DNA of 64,000 nucleotides from Thalassospira tepidiphila MCCC 1A03514 (GTDB lineage Bacteria; Pseudomonadota; Alphaproteobacteria; Rhodospirillales; Thalassospiraceae), in NCBI RefSeq assembly GCF_001662875.1, contig NZ_JPVZ01000001.1, forward strand, positions 1 through 64,000, read 5' to 3'. Shown here one piece after another: positions 56,689 through 64,000 of the stretch; position 1 is the stretch's first letter; the number at the start of each line of letters is the position of its first letter. The notes beneath the pieces are model-generated. The model searched no databases. It saw only the letters and a list, made by a program, of their open reading frames with translations, and was not told the origin of the DNA. Made by a program: the position numbers and the translations under genes.

Positions 56689-57633
56689 CTATCGCCCTCT
56701 ATCGATTTCATTCAACTTTTCAAGGAACGACACGATGTCTTCCACGCCTTCATCATTTGCCATTTTCCTAAAGCAGTTTAGTCTTTTGACCCCTCTAATA
56801 AGATTGATGTCTGCAAACATGGTTTTAACAACAAAAACCATTGAAAAAACTACCGCAGCCATGACCCCAACCGATCGCAGCAGATAGACAATGGAGACTT
56901 CGAGCCCAACAGTTGCCCGCTCAAAAGCCCTGTCCGTTTGGGCGGATATGGTTTCTTTCGAGGCTATCGCGTCCTGCAAATCATTGTTAGCCTTATCGAA
57001 TACACCGTTGAATTCTTCAACTAGACCATCTTTGATCTGAAGGAATGTCGTTTCGCTAACGCCGTCCAAGAAAAACTTCGCAACCTTTGCTGCCTCGTTA
57101 TCTGACGAAAACATTCCCCCTTTACATATTACGGCTTCATCTCTTGATGCGAATTTATTCAATTCAACTTCGTTCAGATACCCAATTGGATGACTCTGAA
57201 TAAAAGTAGAGTTATTTCCTTTATGAAGAGTCCCATACCTAACAGAAAGTTCTGAGAACAGTGACTGATCGTCGCGACTATTCGGCAAACCAAAACTCGC
57301 GCGAAATACGTATTGTGATGAATTCCCAGATAGAGGCGAACAAATTGCCTGCCAAAACTGCTCCGGAGATCCTGAGGCTGCAATCCGCGCTATAAACTCA
57401 TTCAATGAAGGTGCATAGGTTTCCATTTTGTCTATGTATTCATCGAGAACATTCGTAGAAAGTGCATTTGCTAGTATCTCTCTCTTCGCTGTATCGCGGA
57501 CATCAGTCATCATTCCGTCCGAAATCACAGACATTACCTCGCGAGAAAGAACCTGCTCTTTGGCCCAAAAACCCGCGCCGATTAGCAAGCAAAAGCAAGC
57601 CACAATCCTCAAGTACTCAAGCCAAAATCGCAC
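56689..57633 (-). CDS. Unknown bitopic membrane protein (orphan)
   Basis: About 314 residues; no known domain recognised. One membrane helix at about 8-24 (YLRIVACFCLLIGAGFWA) and another at about 245-272 (VYLLRSVGVMAAVVFSMVFVV) enclose a 220-residue, probably periplasmic, domain with SPEQFWQAICSPLSGNSSQYVFRASFGLPN. A predicted helical region (EEFNGVFDKANNDLQDAIASKETISAQTDRAF) follows. The layout resembles chemoreceptor-like sensors but no signalling domain is present. GGAGG sits five bases before the GTG at 57633. The gene is AT-richer than its neighbours and interrupts the lysC-ubiG pair, suggesting acquisition. Confidence 0.68.
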   Translation of the reverse strand: MRFWLEYLRIVACFCLLIGAGFWAKEQVLSREVMSVISDGMMTDVRDTAKREILANALSTNVLDEYIDKMETYAPSLNEFIARIAASGSPEQFWQAICSPLSGNSSQYVFRASFGLPNSRDDQSLFSELSVRYGTLHKGNNSTFIQSHPIGYLNEVELNKFASRDEAVICKGGMFSSDNEAAKVAKFFLDGVSETTFLQIKDGLVEEFNGVFDKANNDLQDAIASKETISAQTDRAFERATVGLEVSIVYLLRSVGVMAAVVFSMVFVVKTMFADINLIRGVKRLNCFRKMANDEGVEDIVSFLEKLNEIDRGR

Positions 57634-57773
57634 CACAACCTCCGAAAGTATTGAAAAAATAAATACTACTTAAAATAAAAACCTGCATCAAGAACAAGTT
57701 GCTTCGACACGTGAGCGCGCGTAAACAATTCAGAAGATAACTTGATTTACTGACACGCCTTCGGAGCCACACC

Positions 57774-58532
57774 ATGTCGGACGCATCCGCACCCACCAGC
57801 CGCACCGCCAATGCCGATGAAATCGCACGTTTTTCTGCGATGTCTGAAAAGTGGTGGGATCCAAATGGTGTGATGAAGCCGCTGCACAAATTCAATCCGG
57901 TGCGCCTGCAAATCCTGCGCGACAATATCTGTGCGCATCTTGGCCGCGATCCGGAAACGATTGAGCCGCTTAAAGGCATCGAAATCATCGATATCGGTTG
58001 TGGGGCTGGTTTGTTGTCCGAGCCGCTTGCGCGCATGGGGGCAAAGATGACCTCGATTGACGCGTCCGAAAGCAATATCGAAGTCGCCAAAATCCATGCC
58101 GCACAATCCGGTCTTGAAATCGACTATCGCTGCGCAACACCGGAAATGCTGGCCGATGAGGGCAAGCAGTTTGATATCGTTTTGAACATGGAAGTCATCG
58201 AACATGTCGATGACCCGCAATTCTTCATGCAGGCCTGTGCATCGGTGCTCAAACCGGGTGGCTTGATGTTTGTCGCCACACTGAACCGCACGATCAAGTC
58301 ACTGGCCCTGGCCAAGATCGGCGCGGAATATGTTCTGCGCTGGCTGCCTGCGGGCACCCATGACTGGCGGAAATTTGTCAAACCATCGGAAATGTCGGGC
58401 TATCTGCGTGGTGCCGGTCTGGACCTTCAAGATATCACCGGGGTGGCTTATAACCCGTTCAACGACACATGGTCGCCCGCCCCGCGTGATCTTGATGTGA
58501 ATTATATGGTGATTGCCAAAAAGCCTGACTGA
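57774..58532 (+). CDS. ubiG: Ubiquinone O-methyltransferase UbiG
   Basis: Performs both O-methylation steps of ubiquinone synthesis with S-adenosylmethionine. 252 residues. N-terminal EIARFSAMSEKWWDPNGVMKPLHKFNPVRL is diagnostic of UbiG. SAM motif I reads IIDIGCGAGLLSEPLARMGAKMTSIDAS near 68-95, and NMEVIEHVDDPQFFMQACASVLKPGG follows. ATG at 57774; the upstream region belongs to the AT-rich insertion. Joins ubiX and coq9 as ubiquinone genes of the window. Confidence 0.96.
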   Translation: MSDASAPTSRTANADEIARFSAMSEKWWDPNGVMKPLHKFNPVRLQILRDNICAHLGRDPETIEPLKGIEIIDIGCGAGLLSEPLARMGAKMTSIDASESNIEVAKIHAAQSGLEIDYRCATPEMLADEGKQFDIVLNMEVIEHVDDPQFFMQACASVLKPGGLMFVATLNRTIKSLALAKIGAEYVLRWLPAGTHDWRKFVKPSEMSGYLRGAGLDLQDITGVAYNPFNDTWSPAPRDLDVNYMVIAKKPD

Positions 58533-58558
58533 TCTTCTTGGATCGCGTCAGTTCTTTT
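58525..58558 (+). terminator. Probable terminator of ubiG
   Basis: CTGAC (58525-58529) pairs with GTCAG (58547-58551), with GATC/GATC inside, followed by TTCTTTTTG. The stem begins within the end of ubiG. Confidence 0.5.
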
Positions 58559-58982
58559 TGGTTCCGTCATCCCACGGCAACGCCATGACATCGATGCCTT
58601 CATCGACCAGCTCGGCTGTTTCCTTAAGCGACGCCTGACCATAAATGCCGCGCTTTTCGGTTTCGCCGTAATGGATTTTGCGGGCTTCTTCGGCAAACTT
58701 GTTGCCGACATTTTCGCAATTGCTTTCGACCTGTTTGCGAATTTCGGCAATTGCGGCCTGGGTCGCTTCGGCGATTGCCTTTTGCTGTTGTTTTTCAGCA
58801 GCGGCTTCTTTTTGCCGCGACGTGCGCAAACGCGGCGCCATCAGGGCCTTGCCAACATTTGACGTTCCACACACCGGGCAGGACAAATCCCCGCTGGCGG
58901 CCTGCGCGTCATATGTTGCGCCGTCCTTGAACCAACCTTCGAATTCGTGATCATGTTCGCATTTAAGCTGAAATAGAATCAT
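58548..58982 (-). CDS. DUF1178 protein
   Basis: 144-residue protein of unknown function found in alphaproteobacteria and relatives. The N-terminus carries a zinc-ribbon-like start, ILFQLKCEHDHEFEGWFKD with a later CPVCG near 37-41. A charged coiled coil (ASRQKEAAAEKQQQKA region) and the conserved SNCENVGNKFAEEARKIHYGETEKRGIYGQASLKETAELVDEGI complete the family signature. Start at the ATG at 58982; no strong RBS is visible. In many genomes it lies near the Nit amidase, which here is 4 kb away. Confidence 0.9.
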   Translation of the reverse strand: MILFQLKCEHDHEFEGWFKDGATYDAQAASGDLSCPVCGTSNVGKALMAPRLRTSRQKEAAAEKQQQKAIAEATQAAIAEIRKQVESNCENVGNKFAEEARKIHYGETEKRGIYGQASLKETAELVDEGIDVMALPWDDGTKKN

Positions 58983-59107
58983 GATGGTACGTGTATAAGC
59001 CAAACCAGTAGCAAAACGATAACACTATCAGATACAGATCATATGGCGCGCATCGGCGGGGATCGCCAGCCTGCGGGCGCCACACTCAATAACCAAGATT
59101 TACAAAA

Positions 59108-59632
59108 ATGTCATCCCAATTGCCATCAAGCTGGGTCACACAGCACTGCCCCACGCCACACCCTGCCCGCAATCGCGCGCTTGACCTTGCCTGCGGCAAG
59201 GGACGGCACAGCTTCTGGCTGGCGGATCAGGGCTGGCAGGTGACGGCAATCGACCGCGACCTCTCGCAAACCGATACCGATACGAACCCTGCGATCAACT
59301 GGATCGAAGCCGATCTTGAAACCGGCAGCTGGCCATTGGGCGATAAACAGTTCGATCTGATCGTTGTTACCAATTACCTGCATCGGCCGCTGTTTGAATA
59401 TCTTCGCGACGCCGTCCGACCGGGCGGCACCCTGATCTATGAAACCTTTATGGTCGGGAACGAGGCATATGGCCGTCCGCGATCACCGGATTTCCTGCTG
59501 CGCGCCGATGAACTGGCAGACACATTTTCCGACTGGACGATCACAGCCCATCAGCAAGGACCGGTGCGCGCCATAAGCGACAATGAAATTACGGCGATAA
59601 AACAATCTATTGTAGCGCAGAAGCCTGGATAA
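59108..59632 (+). CDS. Class I SAM-dependent methyltransferase
   Basis: 174 residues with a Rossmann-like methyltransferase fold. SAM motif I is RALDLACGKGRHSFWLADQGWQVTAIDRD near 20-48, followed by INWIEADLETGSWPLGDKQFDLIVVTNYLHRPLF and a late RPGGTLIYETF. The overall look is TehB/tellurite-resistance-like or thiopurine-methyltransferase-like, but the substrate is unknown. The ATG lies at 59108 with a weak RBS. Followed by the phoX region. Confidence 0.83.
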   Translation: MSSQLPSSWVTQHCPTPHPARNRALDLACGKGRHSFWLADQGWQVTAIDRDLSQTDTDTNPAINWIEADLETGSWPLGDKQFDLIVVTNYLHRPLFEYLRDAVRPGGTLIYETFMVGNEAYGRPRSPDFLLRADELADTFSDWTITAHQQGPVRAISDNEITAIKQSIVAQKPG

Positions 59633-59659
59633 GGCCGATCAGTTGAACAACACAGATGA

Positions 59660-59677
59660 CTGAAACAAATCCGTAAC
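59660..59677 (+). promoter_or_regulatory. Candidate Pho box
   Basis: CTGAAAC-AAAT-CCGTAAC has the 7-4-7 layout of a PhoB site (CTGTCAT-N4-CTGTCAT), with the second half matching better. It sits about 105 bases before the phoX start, a sensible position for phosphate control. Confidence 0.42.
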
Positions 59678-59781
59678 ATACTGTTTTTGCAAAAAGAAAC
59701 ACAACTTTCACAATTAAAATGTGTCGTTTCTGGCATCTTCCCTGCTGCTGTTTCAGGCATAGGCGTTAAGAGAGAAAAGCC

Positions 59782-61695
59782 ATGAACGATAAATACGAAA
59801 TCATCGAAGATAGCGACGATATCCCGTCCAACCCGACCAACAATCCGTGCATCGACGATCTGATCAATGCACGCTTTTCCCGCCGCGGCTTTTTCAAAGG
59901 CCTGATGGCGACGTCGGCTGTTGTGGGCGCAGGCATTGCGACTAGAGGCGTTGCCAAGGCGCAGTCGCCATCCACCCTAACCTTCAAATCCATCCCGCAG
60001 AAAATCACCGAAACCCATGCTGTTGCTGACGGTTATGACGCCAGTGTGCTGATCCGTTGGGGCGACAAGGTTGTCGCCGATGCACCGGCATTCGTTCCGG
60101 GTCAGGTCGATGCCAACGCGCAGAACAAGCAGTTCGGTTATAACTGCGACTATGTCGGCTACATGCCGCTTCCGGTTGGTTCCCAGAATTCCGACCATGG
60201 CCTGCTGTGCGTCAGCCACGAATACACCAATGCCGAATTGATGTGGTCGGGCCTCAAGGACGCGATGGACGCATCCGAAGAACAGGCACTGCATGAAATT
60301 GCTGCCCACGGTCATTCGGTCATCGAAGTCAAGAAAACCGGTGGCAAATGGCAGGTTGTTGACGGGTCCGATTATGCCCGCCGCATCTCCCCGATTGACA
60401 CCGAAATGCAGATTACCGGCCCGGCTGCTGGTCATGACCGCCTTAAAACCAACACCGACCCGACCGGCACCCGTGTTATCGGGACGCTGAACAACTGTGC
60501 GGGCGGTAAAACCCCGTGGGGTACGGTTCTGATCGCCGAAGAAAACTTCAACGGTTACTTTGGCGGCGATATCGCCAAAACCAGCGAAGAACGCAACTAC
60601 AAGCGTCTGGGCATCAGCCAGGACAGCTGGTACTCGTGGGTTAAATATTTCGACCGCTTCAATGTTGAAAAAGACCCGAACGAGCCGAACAAATTTGGCT
60701 GGATGGTTGAAATCGACCCGTACGATCCGACCTCGATGCCGAAAAAGCGCACCGCCCTTGGCCGCTTCAAGCACGAAGGTGCCACCGTCATCATCAACAA
60801 GGACAACTCCGTTGTTGCCTATTCCGGTGATGATCAGCGCTTTGACTATCTCTACAAATTCATTGCGGCAAACAAATACAATCCGAATGATCGCGCCGCG
60901 AACATGGACCTTCTGGAAAACGGCACCCTGTTTGTCGCCCAGTTCCACGAAGATGGCAGCCTTGACTGGATGCCGCTGATCTTTGGCGAAGGCCCGCTGA
61001 CCGCTGAAAACGACTTCCACAGCCAGGCGGATGTTCTGATTGAAGCACGCCGTGCGGCCGACCTTCTGGGCGCAACCCAGATGGACCGCCCCGAAGACGT
61101 CGAACCGAACCCGGTCAACGGCAAGGTCTATGTCATGCTGACCAACAACTCCAAGCGCAAGGAAGGCAACGCAGCAAACCCGCGTGCGGCCAACCCGCAT
61201 GGTCACGTGCTGGAACTCACCCCTCCGGGTGGTCGCGGCAAGGATGCCGATCACACCGCTTCGCGCTTTACCTGGGACATCATGATTGCTGCTGGCAACC
61301 CGGCGGTTGCCGATGACAAGGCGGTTTACCATCCGGCGGCAGAATCCTGGGTTTCCTGCCCGGACAACATGGCAATCGACCATCGTGGTCGGTTGTGGAT
61401 TTCCAGCGACGGCGCACCGAAGTCCGACATTCCTGATGGCATGCATGCCACCGACGTTGATGGTCCAGGCCGTGCGCTGACCAAATTCTTCTTTGCGTGC
61501 CCGGTTGGTGCGGAAATGTGTGGTCCGGAATTCACCCCGGATGGAAAGACGCTGTTCCTCGCCGTTCAGCACCCGGCAGACGGTTCGTCCTATGACGCGC
61601 CAAGCACCCGCTGGCCGGACTTCCAGGCAGCAATGCCGCCGCGTCCGTCGGTTGTGGCTGTGACCAAAAATGACGGCGGTGAAATCGCGGGCTAA
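59782..61695 (+). CDS. phoX: PhoX-family alkaline phosphatase (DUF839), Tat-exported
   Basis: Extracellular or periplasmic phosphatase using calcium and iron, releasing phosphate from organic esters, common in marine bacteria. 637 residues. A twin-arginine signal is clear: SRRGFFK at 33-39, hydrophobic stretch 41-56, cleavage after AKA near 60, following a 32-residue leader. The mature part shows DUF839 features: CVSHEYTNAELMW, GTLNNCAGGKTPWGTVLIAEENFNGYFG, RFKHEGATV and PDNMAIDHRGRLWISSDG. Regulation by PhoB is suggested by the upstream box. Monocistronic, with a bidirectional terminator downstream. Confidence 0.92.
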   Translation: MNDKYEIIEDSDDIPSNPTNNPCIDDLINARFSRRGFFKGLMATSAVVGAGIATRGVAKAQSPSTLTFKSIPQKITETHAVADGYDASVLIRWGDKVVADAPAFVPGQVDANAQNKQFGYNCDYVGYMPLPVGSQNSDHGLLCVSHEYTNAELMWSGLKDAMDASEEQALHEIAAHGHSVIEVKKTGGKWQVVDGSDYARRISPIDTEMQITGPAAGHDRLKTNTDPTGTRVIGTLNNCAGGKTPWGTVLIAEENFNGYFGGDIAKTSEERNYKRLGISQDSWYSWVKYFDRFNVEKDPNEPNKFGWMVEIDPYDPTSMPKKRTALGRFKHEGATVIINKDNSVVAYSGDDQRFDYLYKFIAANKYNPNDRAANMDLLENGTLFVAQFHEDGSLDWMPLIFGEGPLTAENDFHSQADVLIEARRAADLLGATQMDRPEDVEPNPVNGKVYVMLTNNSKRKEGNAANPRAANPHGHVLELTPPGGRGKDADHTASRFTWDIMIAAGNPAVADDKAVYHPAAESWVSCPDNMAIDHRGRLWISSDGAPKSDIPDGMHATDVDGPGRALTKFFFACPVGAEMCGPEFTPDGKTLFLAVQHPADGSSYDAPSTRWPDFQAAMPPRPSVVAVTKNDGGEIAG

Positions 61696-61721
61696 TCCCC
61701 TGCGTCACTGTCCTGAAATGC

Positions 61722-61753
61722 AAAACGCACCGGCCAGTTTGCCGGTGCGTTTT
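61722..61753. terminator. Bidirectional terminator between phoX and the YHS gene
   Basis: AAAACGCACCGGC (61722-61734) pairs perfectly with GCCGGTGCGTTTT (61741-61753). Confidence 0.9.
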
Positions 61754-61776
61754 TGCTTGTCTGCGCGCCCCCAATA

Positions 61777-62319
61777 TTACTTGATCGGGGCTGCCATATC
61801 ATAGGTGCCGTCATTATCTGAAATCGCCATCCAGCTTTTGTCCGACGCGGACTTGCTTTCAAGATCGGTCCAGTTGCCTTTGGCGGCACTGATATTGCCT
61901 GAAATATCCTCGTTCCAGAAACCAACGACGGCGGGGGTGATATTCAGATAAAGTTTCCCGTCGACAATCCGCCACAGGTTCGGATTGGCCGGCACTTTGC
62001 CGCCCTTTACAACCCCATATGCGCAATGACCGTCAAAGGCCGGCGCGTATTTCGCCGGATCGGCCAGAAACATGTCGCGGTTTTCCTCAGACGCAAATGC
62101 CCAGGTCGCACCATTATATTCAGCCGTAATGTCGGCCCGGCCCGGAACGGCATGGGGCTGCATCATGCCGACATCCTTTTGCGGCAAGTTGAAATAGGCC
62201 ACCGCGTCATAGCCGCTGATCGCAAAGCCGGTTTCATCGACGTATTGCTCGCCCGCAAAAGCGGCACCCGACAGGCCAAAAACAAATGCGGTACCGATCA
62301 AAAACTTTTTGAACATCAT
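61777..62319 (-). CDS. Secreted YHS-domain protein
   Basis: 180 residues with a signal peptide (FLIGTAFVFGLSGAAFA, cleavage near residue 22). The YHS-type region is ISGYDAVAYFNLPQKDVGMMQ followed by ITAEYNGATWAFASEENRDMFLADPAKYAPAFDGHCAYGVVKG, a cysteine-bearing motif thought to bind metal or to sense it. The rest (KLYLNITPAVVGFWNEDI) is typical of the periplasmic branch of the family. GGAGG precedes the ATG pair; either ATG could start it. Function unknown. Confidence 0.87.
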   Translation of the reverse strand: MMFKKFLIGTAFVFGLSGAAFAGEQYVDETGFAISGYDAVAYFNLPQKDVGMMQPHAVPGRADITAEYNGATWAFASEENRDMFLADPAKYAPAFDGHCAYGVVKGGKVPANPNLWRIVDGKLYLNITPAVVGFWNEDISGNISAAKGNWTDLESKSASDKSWMAISDNDGTYDMAAPIK

Positions 62320-62544
62320 CCCTGTTCCTCCGTTTGAAAATCCCTGATGAACCGAGTTTGCCCGGGAAGGGCTTCAAAGCGAAATGACGTTGCGACACTG
62401 TTTCGTGAGATTGCGTGAGCCTGTGAAAAACCGCTCAACGCTTCCTATATCAATCAAAGAGAATTACCCCTTGACCTCAACTATAGTTGAGGAATTACCA
62501 AGATGGGAAATCGGAAAACAGACATCCCAAAACAAGGATAAGCC

Positions 62545-62928
62545 ATGACTGCTTCATTTCTCGAACACGTGAATTTTACGGTCGCCGATCCGGCGAAAAC
62601 CGCAGAAAACCTTCACAACTGGTTTGGCTGGCACACCCGCTGGCACGGGGAGGCCATCCATGGCGGGCTGTCCTACCATGTTGGCAATGACACAAGTTAT
62701 GTCGCGATCTATGCCCTTGGCACACCAAAGGACGGCCAGGAAAACTCCTATGCCACCATTGGCGGTCTGAACCATATCGGGATTGTCGTCGATGACCTTG
62801 ATGCGACCGAGGCAAAGATCAAGGCCGACGGTATCGAGACCTTCAACCACGCCGATTACGAACCCGGTCGCCGGTTCTATTTCCGTGATGAAAACGACAT
62901 CGAATTCGAAGTGGTCAGTTACGCCTGA
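62545..62928 (+). CDS. VOC family (glyoxalase-like) protein
   Basis: 127 residues of the vicinal-oxygen-chelate fold. One beta-alpha-beta module (FLEHVNFTVADPAKTAENLHNWFGWHTRWHG) and a second (LNHIGIVVDDLDATEAKIKADGIETFNH) end with YFRDENDIEFEVVSY. The metal ligands would be H8, H77 and E123-like positions. Catalytic role unknown: glyoxalase, dioxygenase or resistance protein are possible. It is divergent from the YHS gene and convergent with the amidase. Confidence 0.85.
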   Translation: MTASFLEHVNFTVADPAKTAENLHNWFGWHTRWHGEAIHGGLSYHVGNDTSYVAIYALGTPKDGQENSYATIGGLNHIGIVVDDLDATEAKIKADGIETFNHADYEPGRRFYFRDENDIEFEVVSYA

Positions 62929-62948
62929 CCACTTCGATCAAGACCTGG

Positions 62949-63773
62949 CTAACAGGGCTTATATTCCCGATCATTGCCAAGTGATGGCACCATCCGGCGG
63001 ATTTCATCAACGCGCGTCAGATCAATCTCGGCGGTGATGAAACCCGGATCGGTGCCACCATCGGCCAGAACCTGCCCCCACGGATCAATGATAAGGGAAT
63101 GACCAAATGTCTGGCGCCCCCCCGGATGATCACCGCACTGGGCCGCCGCAATCACAAAGCATCCGTTTTCAATCGCACGCGCCTTCAAAAGGGTATGCCA
63201 GTGCGCCTGCCCAGTTGTGCGGGTGAAGGCCGCCGGAATGCTCAGGATATTTGCACCCGCCTTGGCGTAATCGCGAAACAGATGCGGGAACCGCACGTCA
63301 TAACAGATCGTTATCCCGACCTTGCCAAATTCGGTTTCGGCCAGTCGGGCCGCATTGCCGGGACGGAATGTTTTGCTTTCGCGGTAACTTTCGCCATTCG
63401 CCAGATCGACGTCAAACATGTGGATCTTGTCATAGGACGTGATGACCTTGCCATCCGGACCAATCACGAAACACCGGTTCGCAACGCGATCTTCATCCGG
63501 CACTTTGACATGCAGCGATCCGACAATCAGGGTCGATCTCAGTTCTTCGGCCAGGTCGCAAAAGAAAACCAGACCGGGATGCTCATCTTCGGGAAAGGCA
63601 GCGGCGCGGACATTTTCGCCGCCAAACGACATCATCGACACGTTTTCAGGAAAGGCGATCAATCTGGCCCCGGCAGCATGGGCATCGCGGGCATAGGTTG
63701 CCGCCCGTGCAAGGTTATCAGACATCACATCGCGTGAATTGACCTGCACGCAGGCCGCAATGAAACGGGTCAT
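62949..63773 (-). CDS. Nitrilase-superfamily amidase (Nit1/omega-amidase type)
   Basis: 274-residue carbon-nitrogen hydrolase. The catalytic triad is visible: Glu in FPENVSMM (near 43), Lys in YDKIHMFDVDLANGESYRES (near 116) and Cys in GITICYDVRFPHLFRDYAK (near 158). The pattern matches the Nit1 group, which removes deaminated glutathione or 2-oxoglutaramate by-products in metabolite repair. ATG at 63773 after AAAAAGGAG. In other alphaproteobacteria it neighbours grxC and DUF1178; grxC is not in this window. Confidence 0.9.
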   Translation of the reverse strand: MTRFIAACVQVNSRDVMSDNLARAATYARDAHAAGARLIAFPENVSMMSFGGENVRAAAFPEDEHPGLVFFCDLAEELRSTLIVGSLHVKVPDEDRVANRCFVIGPDGKVITSYDKIHMFDVDLANGESYRESKTFRPGNAARLAETEFGKVGITICYDVRFPHLFRDYAKAGANILSIPAAFTRTTGQAHWHTLLKARAIENGCFVIAAAQCGDHPGGRQTFGHSLIIDPWGQVLADGGTDPGFITAEIDLTRVDEIRRMVPSLGNDREYKPC

Positions 63774-63969
63774 GACGCAGTCTCCTTTTTATCATTATCC
63801 GTCTTCATGATGCGGCTCATCCCAGCCTGCCGCAATAGACAATTGGGATAGCGCAGCGGCGAACAAGGCCCGCAAAAAGACCTCCGCCTTAGCGCACACA
63901 TTGCGCATTTCCCCATCAACAACCGACATCACGCACATCCCAAATTCAGTCTTTTCATCCTCAAAATTA

Positions 63970-63991
63970 GTGTATACAGTATTCCGTACAC
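63970..63991. promoter_or_regulatory. Inverted repeat at the right edge, possible operator
   Basis: GTGTA and TACAC are separated by 12 bases; the left arm contains the palindrome TGTATACA. Such TGTATACA sites are typical of GntR-family operators in front of transport or catabolic genes. The gene it would control lies beyond the window. Confidence 0.4.
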
Positions 63992-64000
63992 CTAACGAGG

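Noticed and set aside
57774..58532. ubiG as part of the AT-rich insertion
   Set aside because: Its composition and codon use match the housekeeping genes; only the region before 57760 is AT-richer.
59977..61572. A 531-codon open frame on the minus strand opposite phoX
   Set aside because: It mirrors the codon pattern of phoX, has no RBS or family features, and phoX has a Tat signal and conserved motifs.
63774..63812. A 12-codon frame ending at the amidase start on the minus strand
   Set aside because: Its end is the amidase RBS; far too short and without conservation evidence to call a leader peptide.

Overview
The window is a dense stretch of bacterial chromosome, almost entirely core metabolism and housekeeping. 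It points to an alphaproteobacterium, most likely a marine Rhodospirillales member close to Thalassospira. I infer this from the gene content (RcdA/DUF1465, DUF1192, TrcR/DUF1013, COQ9, DUF4167, DUF1178, the TIGR02444 family and two YdcH-like DUF465 proteins), a three-subunit proton-translocating transhydrogenase (pntAA-pntAB-pntB), a cysteine-free L31, and a GC content that looks to be in the mid-fifties. No rRNA, tRNA, CRISPR array, insertion sequence or prophage was recognised.

Layout. 0.5-7 kb: M23 peptidase, ABC exporter and frataxin CyaY (minus), ribosomal protein L31, and a membrane-bound class III cyclase. 7-10 kb: a cell-cycle neighbourhood with rcdA, DUF1192, a quinone oxidoreductase and trcR. 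A perfect CtrA box and two promoter-plus-terminator units that look like small RNAs lie between rcdA and DUF1192. 10-18 kb: DeoR and LysR regulators, a GNAT acetyltransferase, propionyl/acetyl-CoA ligase, ubiX, phosphofructokinase and the DUF465 genes. 18-23 kb: a degenerate GGDEF protein, purE-purK, a nuclease-like secreted protein, and def-coq9. 23-27 kb: a YibI/YibH-like membrane pair, rpsU, a short-chain dehydrogenase and one unknown. 27-37 kb: pntAA-pntAB-pntB, an ABC1/UbiB-type kinase with an M3 oligopeptidase, an acyl-CoA synthetase, a small P-loop kinase and DUF4197. 37-44 kb: clpB, a MOSC protein, a VirD4/TraG-like protein without intact nucleotide-binding motifs, and DUF4167. 44-56 kb: a long minus-strand run lysC, nitronate monooxygenase-like, ptsP, rodZ, ispG, hisS, hemA, prfA, prmC. 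56-64 kb: an AT-richer orphan membrane gene, ubiG, DUF1178, a methyltransferase, a Tat-exported PhoX phosphatase behind a possible Pho box, a YHS protein, a VOC protein and a nitrilase-family amidase.

How it fits together. Ubiquinone functions recur (ubiX, coq9, ubiG, a UbiB-like kinase). Translation start, termination and maturation are covered by def, L31, S21, hisS, prfA and prmC. Envelope genes include the M23 peptidase, rodZ and ptsP. The most unusual items are the tandem small-RNA candidates under a CtrA box, the orphan T4CP-like pseudo-ATPase, the lysC-ubiG insertion and the several catalytically degenerate domains. Function calls rest on reading motifs and family resemblance by eye; no database search was run.
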